The notes below the pieces were generated by a model. That model had not been told where the DNA came from. It searched no databases and saw nothing but the letters and a program-made list of their open reading frames with translations. The position numbers were made by a program, and so were the translations under genes. DNA of 64,000 bases from Cobetia amphilecti (GTDB lineage: Bacteria > Pseudomonadota > Gammaproteobacteria > Pseudomonadales > Halomonadaceae): assembly GCF_020217465.1 (NCBI RefSeq), contig NZ_CP084115.1:620001-684000 (forward strand). The letters run 5' to 3'. Positions within the stretch are counted from its first letter, which is position 1. Each line of letters opens with the position of its first letter. This document shows positions 7,885 to 16,393 of the stretch, piece by piece.

Positions 7885-9831
7885 TTATTCGGCCGGACGA
7901 CCTACCAGTGAACGACGCTCTTCACGGGCTTCGGTCAAGGAGACCTTGATGATGTCGCCCAGTGAGTAACGCAGCTCGTCTTCGATGCGCACGCGGCCTT
8001 CCTTGTCATCGATCGCGACCTTCTTGCGATCGCTGTGGATCAGCGGTGCCGGAATGAAGACGCTGGCGCCATTCTCTTCCAGACGCACACGCATGCCGCC
8101 ACGACGGATGTCGATGATCTCGCCAGTGAAGACCTGCTGTTCTTCGGCGGCCTTGGTCAGGTAGCGCACGTAGAGCCAGTCCTTCACATCGCGCTCGGCC
8201 ATGCGGTTGAGACGACGACGTTCGCTGAGGTGCTCGGTCAGCTGCTCGGTGGCTTCCGCCGGCACGTCCTGGCCGAGAATCACGCGCTTGATCAAGCGGT
8301 GGTTGACCATGTCGCCGTACTTGCGGATCGGCGAGGTCCAGGTCGCGTAGGCTTCCAGACCCAGACCGAAGTGCGGCCCCGGCTGAGCGGACATCACGGT
8401 GTAACCCTGGAAGCGACGCATGCGCACGTCCAGCCAGGTGTCTTCGCGGCTGTCCAGCTCCTGACGGATCAGGCGGTAGCCTTCCAGGCTGCCCAGCTGT
8501 TCCGGCGTGGCGGTGATGTTCTGACCAGCCAGGAACTCGATGGTGTCGTCGTACTTCTCCGGCGCGAAGCCCTGGTGCACGTTGAAGATACCGTGACCGA
8601 TGTGCTTGGAGAGCAGACGTGCGCAGCTCAGGTTCGCGGTGATCATGGATTCTTCGATCATGCGATTGCTGATGCGGCGGTGGTCGGCACGTACGTTGAG
8701 CACGTTGCCTTCCTCATCCAGCTCGAACTCGAAGTCCGGACGCTCGCGGAAGACCTGGGAATTGCGTGCACGCCAGGCGATACGCGCCTGGGTGAAGGCT
8801 TCCAGCTGACGCAGACCTTCGGCCAGCTCTTTGGTTTCCGGCTTCCAGCTGCCTTCCTGGCCTTCGATCCAGTCGGAGACGTTGTCGTAGGTCAGGCGGT
8901 GGTGGGAGCGCATGGTGGCCGCAAAGAACTTCGGCTCGCCGATCACGCCATCGGTATCGATGTCGACGATGCACATCAGCGTCGGGCGGTCTTCACCTTC
9001 CTTCAGCGAGCACAGGTCGTCGGCCAGGATTTCCGGCAGCATGGTGACGTTCTGGCTCGGCAGGTAGACGGTGAAGGAGCGCGTGCGCGCCTCTTCGTCG
9101 ACACGGCTGCCTTCCGGGACGTAGGCGGTCGGGTCCGCGATGGCGATGCTCAGGGTCCAGCCGCCTTCCGGGCGCTCGACGATGTGCAGGGCGTCATCCA
9201 TGTCACGCGTCTTCTCACCATCGATGGTGAAGAAGGGTACGTGGGTCATGTCTTCGCGAGTCAGGCCTTCCTCGAGCAGCGGCCAGTCAGTGCCGCCCTC
9301 CGGAGAGGCCTGTTCCAGCGCGTGACGCGCCAGGGTGACGCGCCACGGCACACGCGGGTTGTCCACGGTGGCGATGACTTCCTCGATCTGGGCGAAGAAG
9401 CTGCGGTCGTCCTTGCGCATCGGGTGACGCAGCAGACGTGCCACGACCCAGTCGCCATCATTGAGGGCTTCCTCATTGATGCCACGCTTCACACGCGCTT
9501 TCATGCGCGTGTTGATGGAGGGATGATCCGGCATCACGTTCAGGCGGCCATCACGCTTGCCGACACGAGCGACGAAGCGATCGACACCCGTCTCAATCAG
9601 CACTTCCGGCTGTACGGACTTCTTCTCACCTTCCACCTTGACGGTCGCTTCGACGGTATCGCCGTGCAGTACCTGCTTCATGGCGGGTGGCGGCACGAAG
9701 TAAGACTCGCCGTCCTCGCATTCGAGGAAGCCGAAGCCCTTGTCGGTGCCTTTGATCACCCCCGTGACACGGGGAATTTCCTGGCGGATTTGATCTTTCA
9801 GCTGCGCCAGCAGCGAATTGTTCTGCAGCAT
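7885..9831 (-). CDS. rnb: exoribonuclease II (RNase II)
   Basis: A 648-residue processive 3'-5' exoribonuclease of the RNB family that degrades single-stranded mRNA. Two N-terminal cold-shock OB domains (from about residue 20, TGVIKGTDKGFGFLECED) are followed by the RNB catalytic domain, with Asp204, Asp210, Asp212 and Asp213 in DGEKTRDMDDALH matching E. coli Asp201, 207, 209 and 210. A C-terminal S1 domain starts near residue 570 (FTGEIIDIRRGGMRVRLEENG). Length and N terminus (MLQNNSLLAQLK) are those of E. coli Rnb rather than the longer RNase R. It is transcribed alone. Confidence 0.96.
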   Translation of the reverse strand: MLQNNSLLAQLKDQIRQEIPRVTGVIKGTDKGFGFLECEDGESYFVPPPAMKQVLHGDTVEATVKVEGEKKSVQPEVLIETGVDRFVARVGKRDGRLNVMPDHPSINTRMKARVKRGINEEALNDGDWVVARLLRHPMRKDDRSFFAQIEEVIATVDNPRVPWRVTLARHALEQASPEGGTDWPLLEEGLTREDMTHVPFFTIDGEKTRDMDDALHIVERPEGGWTLSIAIADPTAYVPEGSRVDEEARTRSFTVYLPSQNVTMLPEILADDLCSLKEGEDRPTLMCIVDIDTDGVIGEPKFFAATMRSHHRLTYDNVSDWIEGQEGSWKPETKELAEGLRQLEAFTQARIAWRARNSQVFRERPDFEFELDEEGNVLNVRADHRRISNRMIEESMITANLSCARLLSKHIGHGIFNVHQGFAPEKYDDTIEFLAGQNITATPEQLGSLEGYRLIRQELDSREDTWLDVRMRRFQGYTVMSAQPGPHFGLGLEAYATWTSPIRKYGDMVNHRLIKRVILGQDVPAEATEQLTEHLSERRRLNRMAERDVKDWLYVRYLTKAAEEQQVFTGEIIDIRRGGMRVRLEENGASVFIPAPLIHSDRKKVAIDDKEGRVRIEDELRYSLGDIIKVSLTEAREERRSLVGRPAE

Positions 9832-10015
9832 TTCGGAAGTTCTGTTGGCGGGGTCAGTGGCTCACTATACGGACATGGAGCATGGGGGGAAAGCTACCAG
9901 ATGGCCCAACGCCCGCGCGGGTTGCGCGCAGGCGTGGATGAGCGGCAGGTCAAGCGCGGGCAAGCCTGGTGAAAGCGGCCTGCCGGTGTACTTTGCCACA
10001 GGCTCGGACGTGCAC

Positions 10016-10681
10016 TCAGTCGGCGGTCGTCGTGGCGTTCAGCAGACCCGAAACCGGCGTATCACCGTCGAACAGGGTGAAGATGGGCGCCTTGCGATGA
10101 CGGCCACCGATCTCGCGGGCCTTGATCAAGCCAAGCAGGAACTCGGCGACATTGGCCCGCGAGACCTGCATCTCGTCGGAGTCATCGGCGTTCTGGGTCA
10201 GCTTGCCGCTGCCGCTCTCGTTGGTGAGACGGCCGGGCTTGACGATGACATGACGCAGGCCACTCTCGGCGAGGCACAGGTCAGCGGCCTTCTTGGCCGC
10301 GAAGTAGGGGCGCATCGCCGCCGGACCGGCCAGCGGTGTCTCGGAGCGAATCGAGCTGACCTGGATCACGCGCGACAGCCCGAATTCGGCAGCCAGCTCA
10401 GCGGTGCGCATCGCACCGTGCAGGTCGATGGTCAGTGTCTTGTCCGGGCCGGTATTCGGGCCGGAGCCCGCAACGAACACCGCCTGATCGCAGCCATAGA
10501 AGGCCTGGCGCATCTCGCCTTCCAGATCGCCCAGAACCGTCGGGATGCTGCGTTCATGGAACCAGCTCTGCTGCTCGGTCGAGCGGATCATCGCGACGAC
10601 GGGTTCGCCGGCGGCCTGAGCCTTCTCGCAGAGTTGACGACCGATCTTGCCGTTGGCACCGATGATGAGCGTCTTGCGCAT
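10016..10681 (-). CDS. NAD(P)H-binding atypical SDR (NmrA/YwnB-like)
   Basis: A 221-residue Rossmann-fold protein of the atypical short-chain dehydrogenase group. The nucleotide loop is GANGKIG near residues 9-15, and the strand VIQVSSIRSETPL corresponds to the usual active-site strand. These proteins act as NAD(P)H-dependent quinone or flavin reductases or as redox sensors; the substrate is unknown. I chose the ATG at 10681 because GAAGGAG lies 7-9 bases upstream; the frame is open further up without a ribosome site. The gene is divergent from the Gfo/Idh/MocA gene, with about 286 bases between them. Confidence 0.82.
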   Translation of the reverse strand: MRKTLIIGANGKIGRQLCEKAQAAGEPVVAMIRSTEQQSWFHERSIPTVLGDLEGEMRQAFYGCDQAVFVAGSGPNTGPDKTLTIDLHGAMRTAELAAEFGLSRVIQVSSIRSETPLAGPAAMRPYFAAKKAADLCLAESGLRHVIVKPGRLTNESGSGKLTQNADDSDEMQVSRANVAEFLLGLIKAREIGGRHRKAPIFTLFDGDTPVSGLLNATTTAD

Positions 10682-10967
10682 GCTGTCTGCTCCTTCGCGA
10701 ATCAAATGGCGAGGCGGCTGGCGAGTGATATTGCCACTCACTGCCGCGCCCCTCCTGGTACAGCAAGGTCTGCGGGCTGAGCCACGTGACTTCAAGGGGA
10801 CTGCTGTTCGATGGCGGGCATTACGCGGCGACTCGCTCGCGGGATGAAGTCTGCGATGGACAAGCATTAAAGGCGGCTGTCATCTCTGTCTGTGGCACGG
10901 GAGCCTTGCTAGGATGGCGCTGCCAGGCACGACTCCCTCAAGATTGCGCCAACGACAAGGATGCCCG

Positions 10968-12119
10968 ATGAGCCGCATAGCCCACCCCGCCACTGATGAT
11001 CACAGCGACACCGCCGCATGGCACGGCGCCGCCTTCCCCTCCGAGAGCGCGATCCGGGTCGGGCTGATCGGTTATGGCATGGCGGTGCGCACCTTCCACG
11101 CGCCCTTGATCGAGGCCACGGACGGGCTGGCGCTGGTGGCGCTGTCCACCTCGCGGCCCGAGGTCGTCAGGGCCGAGCGCCCGCAGCTGGAGGTGGAGGC
11201 CACCCCGGAGGCCTTGCTTGCGCGTGACGATATCGACCTGATCATCATCGCGACGCCTAACGAGACTCACGCCCCGCTGGCCTCTGCGGCGCTGGCGGCA
11301 GGCAAGCATGTGGTCGTCGACAAGCCCTTCACGGTGACGCTTGAAGAAGGCGAGGCCCTGACCCGCCAGGCCGAGCAGGCCGGACGGGTGCTGGCGGTAT
11401 TTCACAATCGGCGCTTCGATGCCGACTTCCTGACGCTGGCGGAATTGATCAACGACGGCACGTTGGGGCGCATCGCGCATCTGGAATCCCACTTCGACCG
11501 CTTCCGCCCGACGGTGCCGAACCGCTGGCGTGAGCAGGCACTGCCCGGCAGCGGCCTGTGGTATGACCTCGGCCCGCACCTGCTGGATCAGGCGCTGTGC
11601 CTGTTCGGTGAACCGAGCGCCATCCAGCTCACGCGTCGCGCCCAGCGCGAGGGCGCGGTGACCGATGATTTCTTCCACGCCGTGCTCGATTACGCCCACC
11701 ATCCAGGGCACCCCGGGCTGGTGGTGGAGCTGCACGCCAGTGCACTGACGGCGGCGCCGACGGCACGCTTCGCCGCGCACGGTACCCGTGGCAGCTATGT
11801 GGTGTTCGGGCTCGACCCTCAGGAGGATTGCCTCAAGGCCGGTGACTGGCCCTCGCGTGACCCGCAGGAGCGCCATGCGCGCCAGTGGGGGCGGGATGCG
11901 CGTCCCGGAATGCTGACCGTGCTGGAGGCCGACCCAGACGGTGCCGAAGGCGAGCAGGTGCTGGTGGGCGGCACCCATCAGGGCCGCGATGGTGACTATC
12001 CGGCCTGGTATGCGGGGCTGCGCGACTGCATTCGCGGCCAGGGCGGCAATCCGACCTCGCCTCATGAGGCACTGCGCGTGATGAAGTGGCTGGAGGCCGG
12101 CATCGCCAGCGAAGGCTGA
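10968..12119 (+). CDS. Gfo/Idh/MocA family oxidoreductase
   Basis: A 383-residue NAD(P)-dependent oxidoreductase. The N-terminal Rossmann domain has VGLIGYGMAVRTFHAP near residue 33, the cofactor-binding lysine is in HVVVDKPFTVT, and the C-terminal domain carries GLWYDLGPHLLDQAL with the conserved Asp and His. The overall pattern is that of E. coli YdgJ-type dehydrogenases acting on sugars or inositols; the substrate is not shown. A CAAGG site 7 bases before the ATG fixes this start over the longer open frame. A 16-bp tandem repeat spans its stop codon, and a terminator hairpin follows at 12163-12220. Confidence 0.88.
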   Translation: MSRIAHPATDDHSDTAAWHGAAFPSESAIRVGLIGYGMAVRTFHAPLIEATDGLALVALSTSRPEVVRAERPQLEVEATPEALLARDDIDLIIIATPNETHAPLASAALAAGKHVVVDKPFTVTLEEGEALTRQAEQAGRVLAVFHNRRFDADFLTLAELINDGTLGRIAHLESHFDRFRPTVPNRWREQALPGSGLWYDLGPHLLDQALCLFGEPSAIQLTRRAQREGAVTDDFFHAVLDYAHHPGHPGLVVELHASALTAAPTARFAAHGTRGSYVVFGLDPQEDCLKAGDWPSRDPQERHARQWGRDARPGMLTVLEADPDGAEGEQVLVGGTHQGRDGDYPAWYAGLRDCIRGQGGNPTSPHEALRVMKWLEAGIASEG

Positions 12120-12157
12120 AATCCTCGAAGGCTGAAAGCATCGAAGGTGAGATGACT
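12110..12157 (+). repeat. 16-bp tandem repeat spanning the stop codon of the Gfo/Idh/MocA gene
   Basis: Units CGAAGGCTGAAATCCT, CGAAGGCTGAAAGCAT and CGAAGGTGAGATGACT. The first unit contains the TGA stop at 12117-12119, so the later copies reproduce an in-phase TGA-like segment in the 3' flank. Confidence 0.8.
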
Positions 12158-12162
12158 CACGA

Positions 12163-12220
12163 AAGACGCGCGCCCTGAAGGCCCGAATGGCCAGCTATCA
12201 GAGGCGCGCGTCTTGTTTTT
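12163..12220 (+). terminator. hairpin between convergent genes, probably bidirectional
   Basis: AGACGCGCGCC (12164-12174) and GGCGCGCGTCT are followed by TGTTTTT on the plus strand. The loop is long, about 27 bases. On the minus strand it would be followed by TTCGTG, so it terminates the plus-strand gene better than ycjF. Confidence 0.65.
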
Positions 12221-12250
12221 CAAGGCAGTGGCAGCGGAGGCGCGGCCTGC

Positions 12251-13444
12251 TCAGCTCGCGTCGTCCTCGCCCTTGTCGGCCTTGCGCATGCGCGAGAACA
12301 GCTCCGCGCGCAGCTCACCGATGCGCGGCACCTCCTCGGCATGGAAGGGGATGGGGCGCAGCAGGCGCATGGCGCGCAGGCCGAGACGTGCGTTCATCAG
12401 GCCACTGCCCAGCCCCTGACCGGCCTTGGTGGAGAGGCGGCCGGCCAGATTCATCGACAGCAGGTCCATGCTGGCCTCGGCGGCCAGTTCGCTGGCACCG
12501 GCGAAGACCATCGAGGCCAGCACCTCCTTGAACAGCCGCAGGCGGCTGGCATAGCCCAGCTCCAGCCCGTAGAGGCGCGACAGGCGCTCCATCATGCGCA
12601 GCCCGCGCCAGGCCACCAGACTCATGTCGACCCAGGTCAGCGGCGAGACCGCCACCATCACCGCCGTCTCGCCGCTCATGCGCGAGATCAGACGCCGCGC
12701 CTCACGATCCCGCGGCCCCAGCACGTGGAAGGCGAACAGCTCGCGGCGCTCCGACGGGGAGTGATGCGCTTCACAGGCGGCGCGCCAGGCGCGCACGCCG
12801 GCATCATCATCGCCGAGCTTCATCTGACGACGCAGCTGTTCGAGCAGGTCTTCCTGCTGGCTGTCGGCTTTGCCGCCTGCCTTGCCCGAGTCCTCGTCAG
12901 GCGTGGGCTGCGCATCACCGCGCTGGCCAAAGCTTTTTTGGCTAACGCCTCCTTGACCAAAGCTCTCTTGGCCAAAGTCATCCTGCTGATGTTCTTCCAG
13001 CTCGGCGCGCAGCGCGACGTGCTTGCGCAGGTGACGCAGCCTGAAGAGCTCCTTGCCCAGCGCACGGGCGCCGAGCCCGATGGCGCCAAGCCCCAGCAGG
13101 CCCCAGGCGCCGGCGATCAGATCACCGCCCATGGCCGCCTGATAGAGCGCATGACCGGCTTCGACACCCCCGAGTGTCAGGGTGCCGAGCAGCAGCCATT
13201 TGAGGCCGCGATGACGTGGCCGGGCGCTCAGCGTCGCATCGAGTCCCGGCGTGGCGGGTTCCGGTTCGGCCGCCGCCAGGGGCTGGCTTTCCATCTCCGG
13301 CGAGAAGTGACGCGCGCCGCGCAGGGCCTCTGCCGCGCTCTCGGTGGGGCGCTCGGCATAGGTGGTCGAGGCGGCATCGGCCTGCGCCGAATCGGGGCTC
13401 GTGAAGCGTTTGCCCGGGCGCGGATGGCGGGATTCGATGGTCAT
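12251..13444 (-). CDS. ycjF: YcjF (UPF0283) inner-membrane protein
   Basis: A 397-residue TIGR01620-family membrane protein, the constant partner of the ATPase YcjX. Two transmembrane helices lie at about 82-97 and 109-127, followed by a cytoplasmic region and a C-terminal domain with ARRLISRMSGETAVMVAVSPLTWVDM. Residues 155-174 carry an unusual in-frame run of pentapeptides (DDFGQ, ESFGQ, GGVSQ, KSFGQ) encoded by a 15-bp repeat that the family lacks. The gene starts inside the end of ycjX (ATG overlapping TGA by 4 bases). YcjXF is stress-associated and often found near psp genes; none are here. Confidence 0.9.
   Translation of the reverse strand: MTIESRHPRPGKRFTSPDSAQADAASTTYAERPTESAAEALRGARHFSPEMESQPLAAAEPEPATPGLDATLSARPRHRGLKWLLLGTLTLGGVEAGHALYQAAMGGDLIAGAWGLLGLGAIGLGARALGKELFRLRHLRKHVALRAELEEHQQDDFGQESFGQGGVSQKSFGQRGDAQPTPDEDSGKAGGKADSQQEDLLEQLRRQMKLGDDDAGVRAWRAACEAHHSPSERRELFAFHVLGPRDREARRLISRMSGETAVMVAVSPLTWVDMSLVAWRGLRMMERLSRLYGLELGYASRLRLFKEVLASMVFAGASELAAEASMDLLSMNLAGRLSTKAGQGLGSGLMNARLGLRAMRLLRPIPFHAEEVPRIGELRAELFSRMRKADKGEDDAS
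12923..12982 (-). repeat. 15-bp in-frame repeat inside ycjF
   Basis: Read on the plus strand the units are CTGGCCAAAGCTTTT, TTGGCTAACGCCTCC, TTGACCAAAGCTCTC and TTGGCCAAAGTCATC. They encode four FGQ-containing pentapeptides on the minus strand and keep the frame open. Confidence 0.8.
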
Positions 13445-14928
13445 TTCAGGTGGTCTCCCAGCAACCAGTCGAGCACGGCGTCCATGCGAATGTGAGGTGG
13501 CGCATTGCCGTCGATCTTCGGCGGCGCGAAGTGGGGGAAGTCGAAGCGACTTTCGGCCCAGAAATTCGGGTCGGGCAGCCGCGAGGGCACCTCGCCTGGG
13601 AACAGCAGCACGGACTCGCGGCCGGCGCCTTGCGTATCCGAGTTGCTCGCCCCCTCGTGCTCGCCGAGCAGTTGTCCCGCCAGCGCCGGATGACGTTGGC
13701 CATTCTCGACCACCTCACGCGCCTCGCTGGCGCGGATGGCGGCGATGGTGAAGGCCTTGAGCGGCACATCGCGATAGCGCAGGCGCTTGAGCGGGTCCGC
13801 CAGCAGCTGTTCGAGCAGGTCGCGCATCGCGCCATGCTGCTCTGGCGTGACGTGGTCGGCCTTGGTGGCGGCGATGGCCAGGCGGTCGATGCGGCGGTCC
13901 ATCAGGCGCGCCAGCAGGTGGCGGCGGCCATAGGCGAAGCTGTCGAACAGCTTGTCCAGCGCACGGCTCAGGTCGCGGAATGGCGCCGGGCCGGCATTCA
14001 GCGCGCCCAGCACGTCGATCAGCACGATCTGGCGGTCAAAGCGCCGGAAGTGGTCATGATAGAAGGGGCGCACCACGCGGCGGCGATAGTGATCGAAGCG
14101 GCGTGCGAGGGTGCGATACAGGCTGGCTTCCGGCAGGGCGGCCAGCGCGTCGGGTGTCCAGTCACCGAGTCCCGGCAGCGGGAAGAACTGCAGCACCGGC
14201 GCTTCGTCCAGCTCGCCGGGCAGCAGGAAACGGCCCGGTGTCAGGTCGACGAAGCCACCCTTGCGGCGCGCGGCGTGCAGATAGTCGGTATAGAGGCTCG
14301 CGATCTCGGCGAGGCGGTCTTCATCCACCTCACTGTCCGGTGTCAGGCCCTCGATGGCTGCCATCCAGTCATGCGCCCAGTCGCCACGCCCGTCGGCCAG
14401 CTGGGTCTCGCACTCGCTGCTCCAGCCGCTGAAGTCCTGCTCCAGCATCGGCAGGTCCAGCAGCCATTCGCCGGGATAGTCGATCAGGTCCAGCGTCAGG
14501 GTGGCGCGCTGGCTGTCGAGCATGCGCGCGGCGCGCGAGGTGGGGCGAAAGCCGATCTTGAGACGCAGCTCGCTGATGCTGCGGGTCGGCGTCGGCCATT
14601 CGGGGCCGTGCGGCGAATGCTGGCCGGACAGCGAGCGCAAGCCGGCTTCCAGCGGGAAGCGCGGGATGGAGAGGTCCGGCTGGCTGACGCGTTCCGCGCC
14701 GAGCAGGCGGCCATCGCGTGCGGCGGGCAGCAGTTCCAGACGCGCGCCGAGTCCGGCATGACGCAGCTGCTCGATCAGCGAGACGAGAAAGGCGGTCTTG
14801 CCGGCACCGGACAGGCCCGTGACGGCGAGCCGCAGCTGGCGGTCGAGACCGCGCTCCAGCAGGTCATGTGCTTCGCGGCCCACATCGCGGGCAAGCTGGC
14901 GGGCGTTGCGGGTCATGGTGTTGAACAT
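13441..14928 (-). CDS. ycjX: YcjX (DUF463) P-loop ATPase/GTPase
   Basis: A 495-residue P-loop NTPase. The Walker A motif GLSGAGKT is at residues 38-45, a DLIDYPGEWLLDLPML segment in the middle corresponds to Walker B, and IDRLAIAATKADHVTP carries the TKAD guanine-recognition motif, which favours GTP. It is cytosolic and membrane-associated through YcjF, encoded immediately downstream with a 4-base overlap. Its cellular role is known only as stress-related. The MFS gene ends 115 bases upstream on the same strand, so the pair may have its own promoter in that gap. Confidence 0.92.
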   Translation of the reverse strand: MFNTMTRNARQLARDVGREAHDLLERGLDRQLRLAVTGLSGAGKTAFLVSLIEQLRHAGLGARLELLPAARDGRLLGAERVSQPDLSIPRFPLEAGLRSLSGQHSPHGPEWPTPTRSISELRLKIGFRPTSRAARMLDSQRATLTLDLIDYPGEWLLDLPMLEQDFSGWSSECETQLADGRGDWAHDWMAAIEGLTPDSEVDEDRLAEIASLYTDYLHAARRKGGFVDLTPGRFLLPGELDEAPVLQFFPLPGLGDWTPDALAALPEASLYRTLARRFDHYRRRVVRPFYHDHFRRFDRQIVLIDVLGALNAGPAPFRDLSRALDKLFDSFAYGRRHLLARLMDRRIDRLAIAATKADHVTPEQHGAMRDLLEQLLADPLKRLRYRDVPLKAFTIAAIRASEAREVVENGQRHPALAGQLLGEHEGASNSDTQGAGRESVLLFPGEVPSRLPDPNFWAESRFDFPHFAPPKIDGNAPPHIRMDAVLDWLLGDHLK

Positions 14929-15043
14929 CAGGCATTCCCTGTCAGTGGGGGCGAGGCGGCGGCGCGATGTGATGGCGTCCTGGCAGCTGATGATGAGCTG
15001 GGTGATGGCCGGGACTTGTCAGCGTGCGCCGCACGGCTCGCCA

Positions 15044-16285
15044 TCATCCCTCTATCTGCGGGCGATCGGCGCGCAAGGCAAGCTGACGCCACGCCAGCAG
15101 GGCGATGGGCAGCAGGCAGGCGGGGATCAGCAGCAGGTTGAGCAGCGCCCAGCCCAGCGTACTGACCAGGGGGCCGGCCAGCAGCGCCGTCACCGCCCCG
15201 GTGGTGAAGACGAGGAACTCGTTGGCGGCCTGGGTGCGGGCCTTCTCGTTGGGGCGATGGCAGCGGGTCAGCAGCGTGGTGGCGGGCAGGAAGGTGAAGT
15301 TCCAACCGATGCCGAGCAGGATGAGACCGAGGAAGAACCCCTGGGTTCCCGTCAGGTAGTCGGCGGCCAGCAGCTGTGCGGTGGCAAGGCTTGCCAGCAG
15401 AAAGCCGCAGCCGGTCACGATCATGGTGCCCGCCCCGAAGCGGTCGACCAGCCGCCCGGTGAAGAAGGACGGCAGAAACATGGCGACCACGTGCCATTGA
15501 ATGGTGGTGGCGACGTGATCGAAGCCGTGTCCGGCATAGGCCATGGCCAGCGGTGTGGCCGTAATCGCCAGATTCATCACCCCATAGCCGACCATCGCGC
15601 TGAGCACGGCCAGCAGGAAGGTCGGTTGACGCAGGATCACGCCCAATGGGCGTGCAGGCGCCACTGCATCATCGTCGGCTGACTGGGCGTTGCCGTCACG
15701 GGGCAGGCGGATGAAGGCCAGCAGCAACAGCGCCAGCAGATAGAGCGCCCCCAGCCCGATGAAGCTGCCCAGGAAGGGGGTGTCGGCCAGTGCATGACTG
15801 GTACGCGCCAGCCAGGGCCCGAAGAAGGCCGCCAGCACGCCACCGCCCATCACCAGCCCGATGGCGCGCTCACGTTGCTCCTCCGGGGCGGCCTCCATCG
15901 CGGCGAAGCGATACAGCTGGCCGAAGCCGATACCGATGCCCACCAGCCAGGTGGCAAGCAGGAACAGTCCGAAATGCTGCAGATGCAGCGCCAGCACGGC
16001 CAGCCCCGCGCCAGCCAACCCGCACAGATTGCCGAGCACGAAGCCGCGCCGCCGCCCGAGACGGGCGGTGATCAACGAGGCGGGAATGGTGGCGCACATC
16101 AGGCCCAGCCACTGGGTGGCGACCGGCGCGGTCGACCAGCTGCTCGAGGCCAGCTGAGCACCGATCAGCGGTGAGACCGCGATCAGCAGGATGTTGCCGC
16201 TGACCAGCAAGGCCTGACACAGCGACAGCAGCGTGACGGCCAAGGGCAGGCGTGCCCGGTCGGCAGCGGGAGAAGATAGTGGCAT
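15044..16285 (-). CDS. MFS transporter
   Basis: A 413-residue major facilitator with about twelve hydrophobic helices. The loop-2 motif is GLMCATIPASLITARLGRRRG near residues 62-82, and the repeat of this motif in the second half is FFTGRLVDRFGAG. The central loop is short and charged (RLPRDGNAQSADDDA). Nothing in the sequence identifies the substrate; related proteins are generally annotated as drug or metabolite exporters. It sits between the DUF2927 gene, 108 bases upstream, and ycjX, on the same strand as both. Confidence 0.82.
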   Translation of the reverse strand: MPLSSPAADRARLPLAVTLLSLCQALLVSGNILLIAVSPLIGAQLASSSWSTAPVATQWLGLMCATIPASLITARLGRRRGFVLGNLCGLAGAGLAVLALHLQHFGLFLLATWLVGIGIGFGQLYRFAAMEAAPEEQRERAIGLVMGGGVLAAFFGPWLARTSHALADTPFLGSFIGLGALYLLALLLLAFIRLPRDGNAQSADDDAVAPARPLGVILRQPTFLLAVLSAMVGYGVMNLAITATPLAMAYAGHGFDHVATTIQWHVVAMFLPSFFTGRLVDRFGAGTMIVTGCGFLLASLATAQLLAADYLTGTQGFFLGLILLGIGWNFTFLPATTLLTRCHRPNEKARTQAANEFLVFTTGAVTALLAGPLVSTLGWALLNLLLIPACLLPIALLAWRQLALRADRPQIEG

Positions 16286-16393
16286 GAAGGCGCAGCTCCG
16301 TCGGATGTCGGCGCCCGGCGCGCCTGATCTGATTATGCCTGTGCTCCGCTCAGGCGTTCCAACTCCGTGTTCAGGATTGCGCTCACGTTGAGC

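Noticed and set aside
8035-9972. 645-codon plus-strand frame
   Set aside because: Antisense shadow of RNase II; no ribosome site or recognisable domain.
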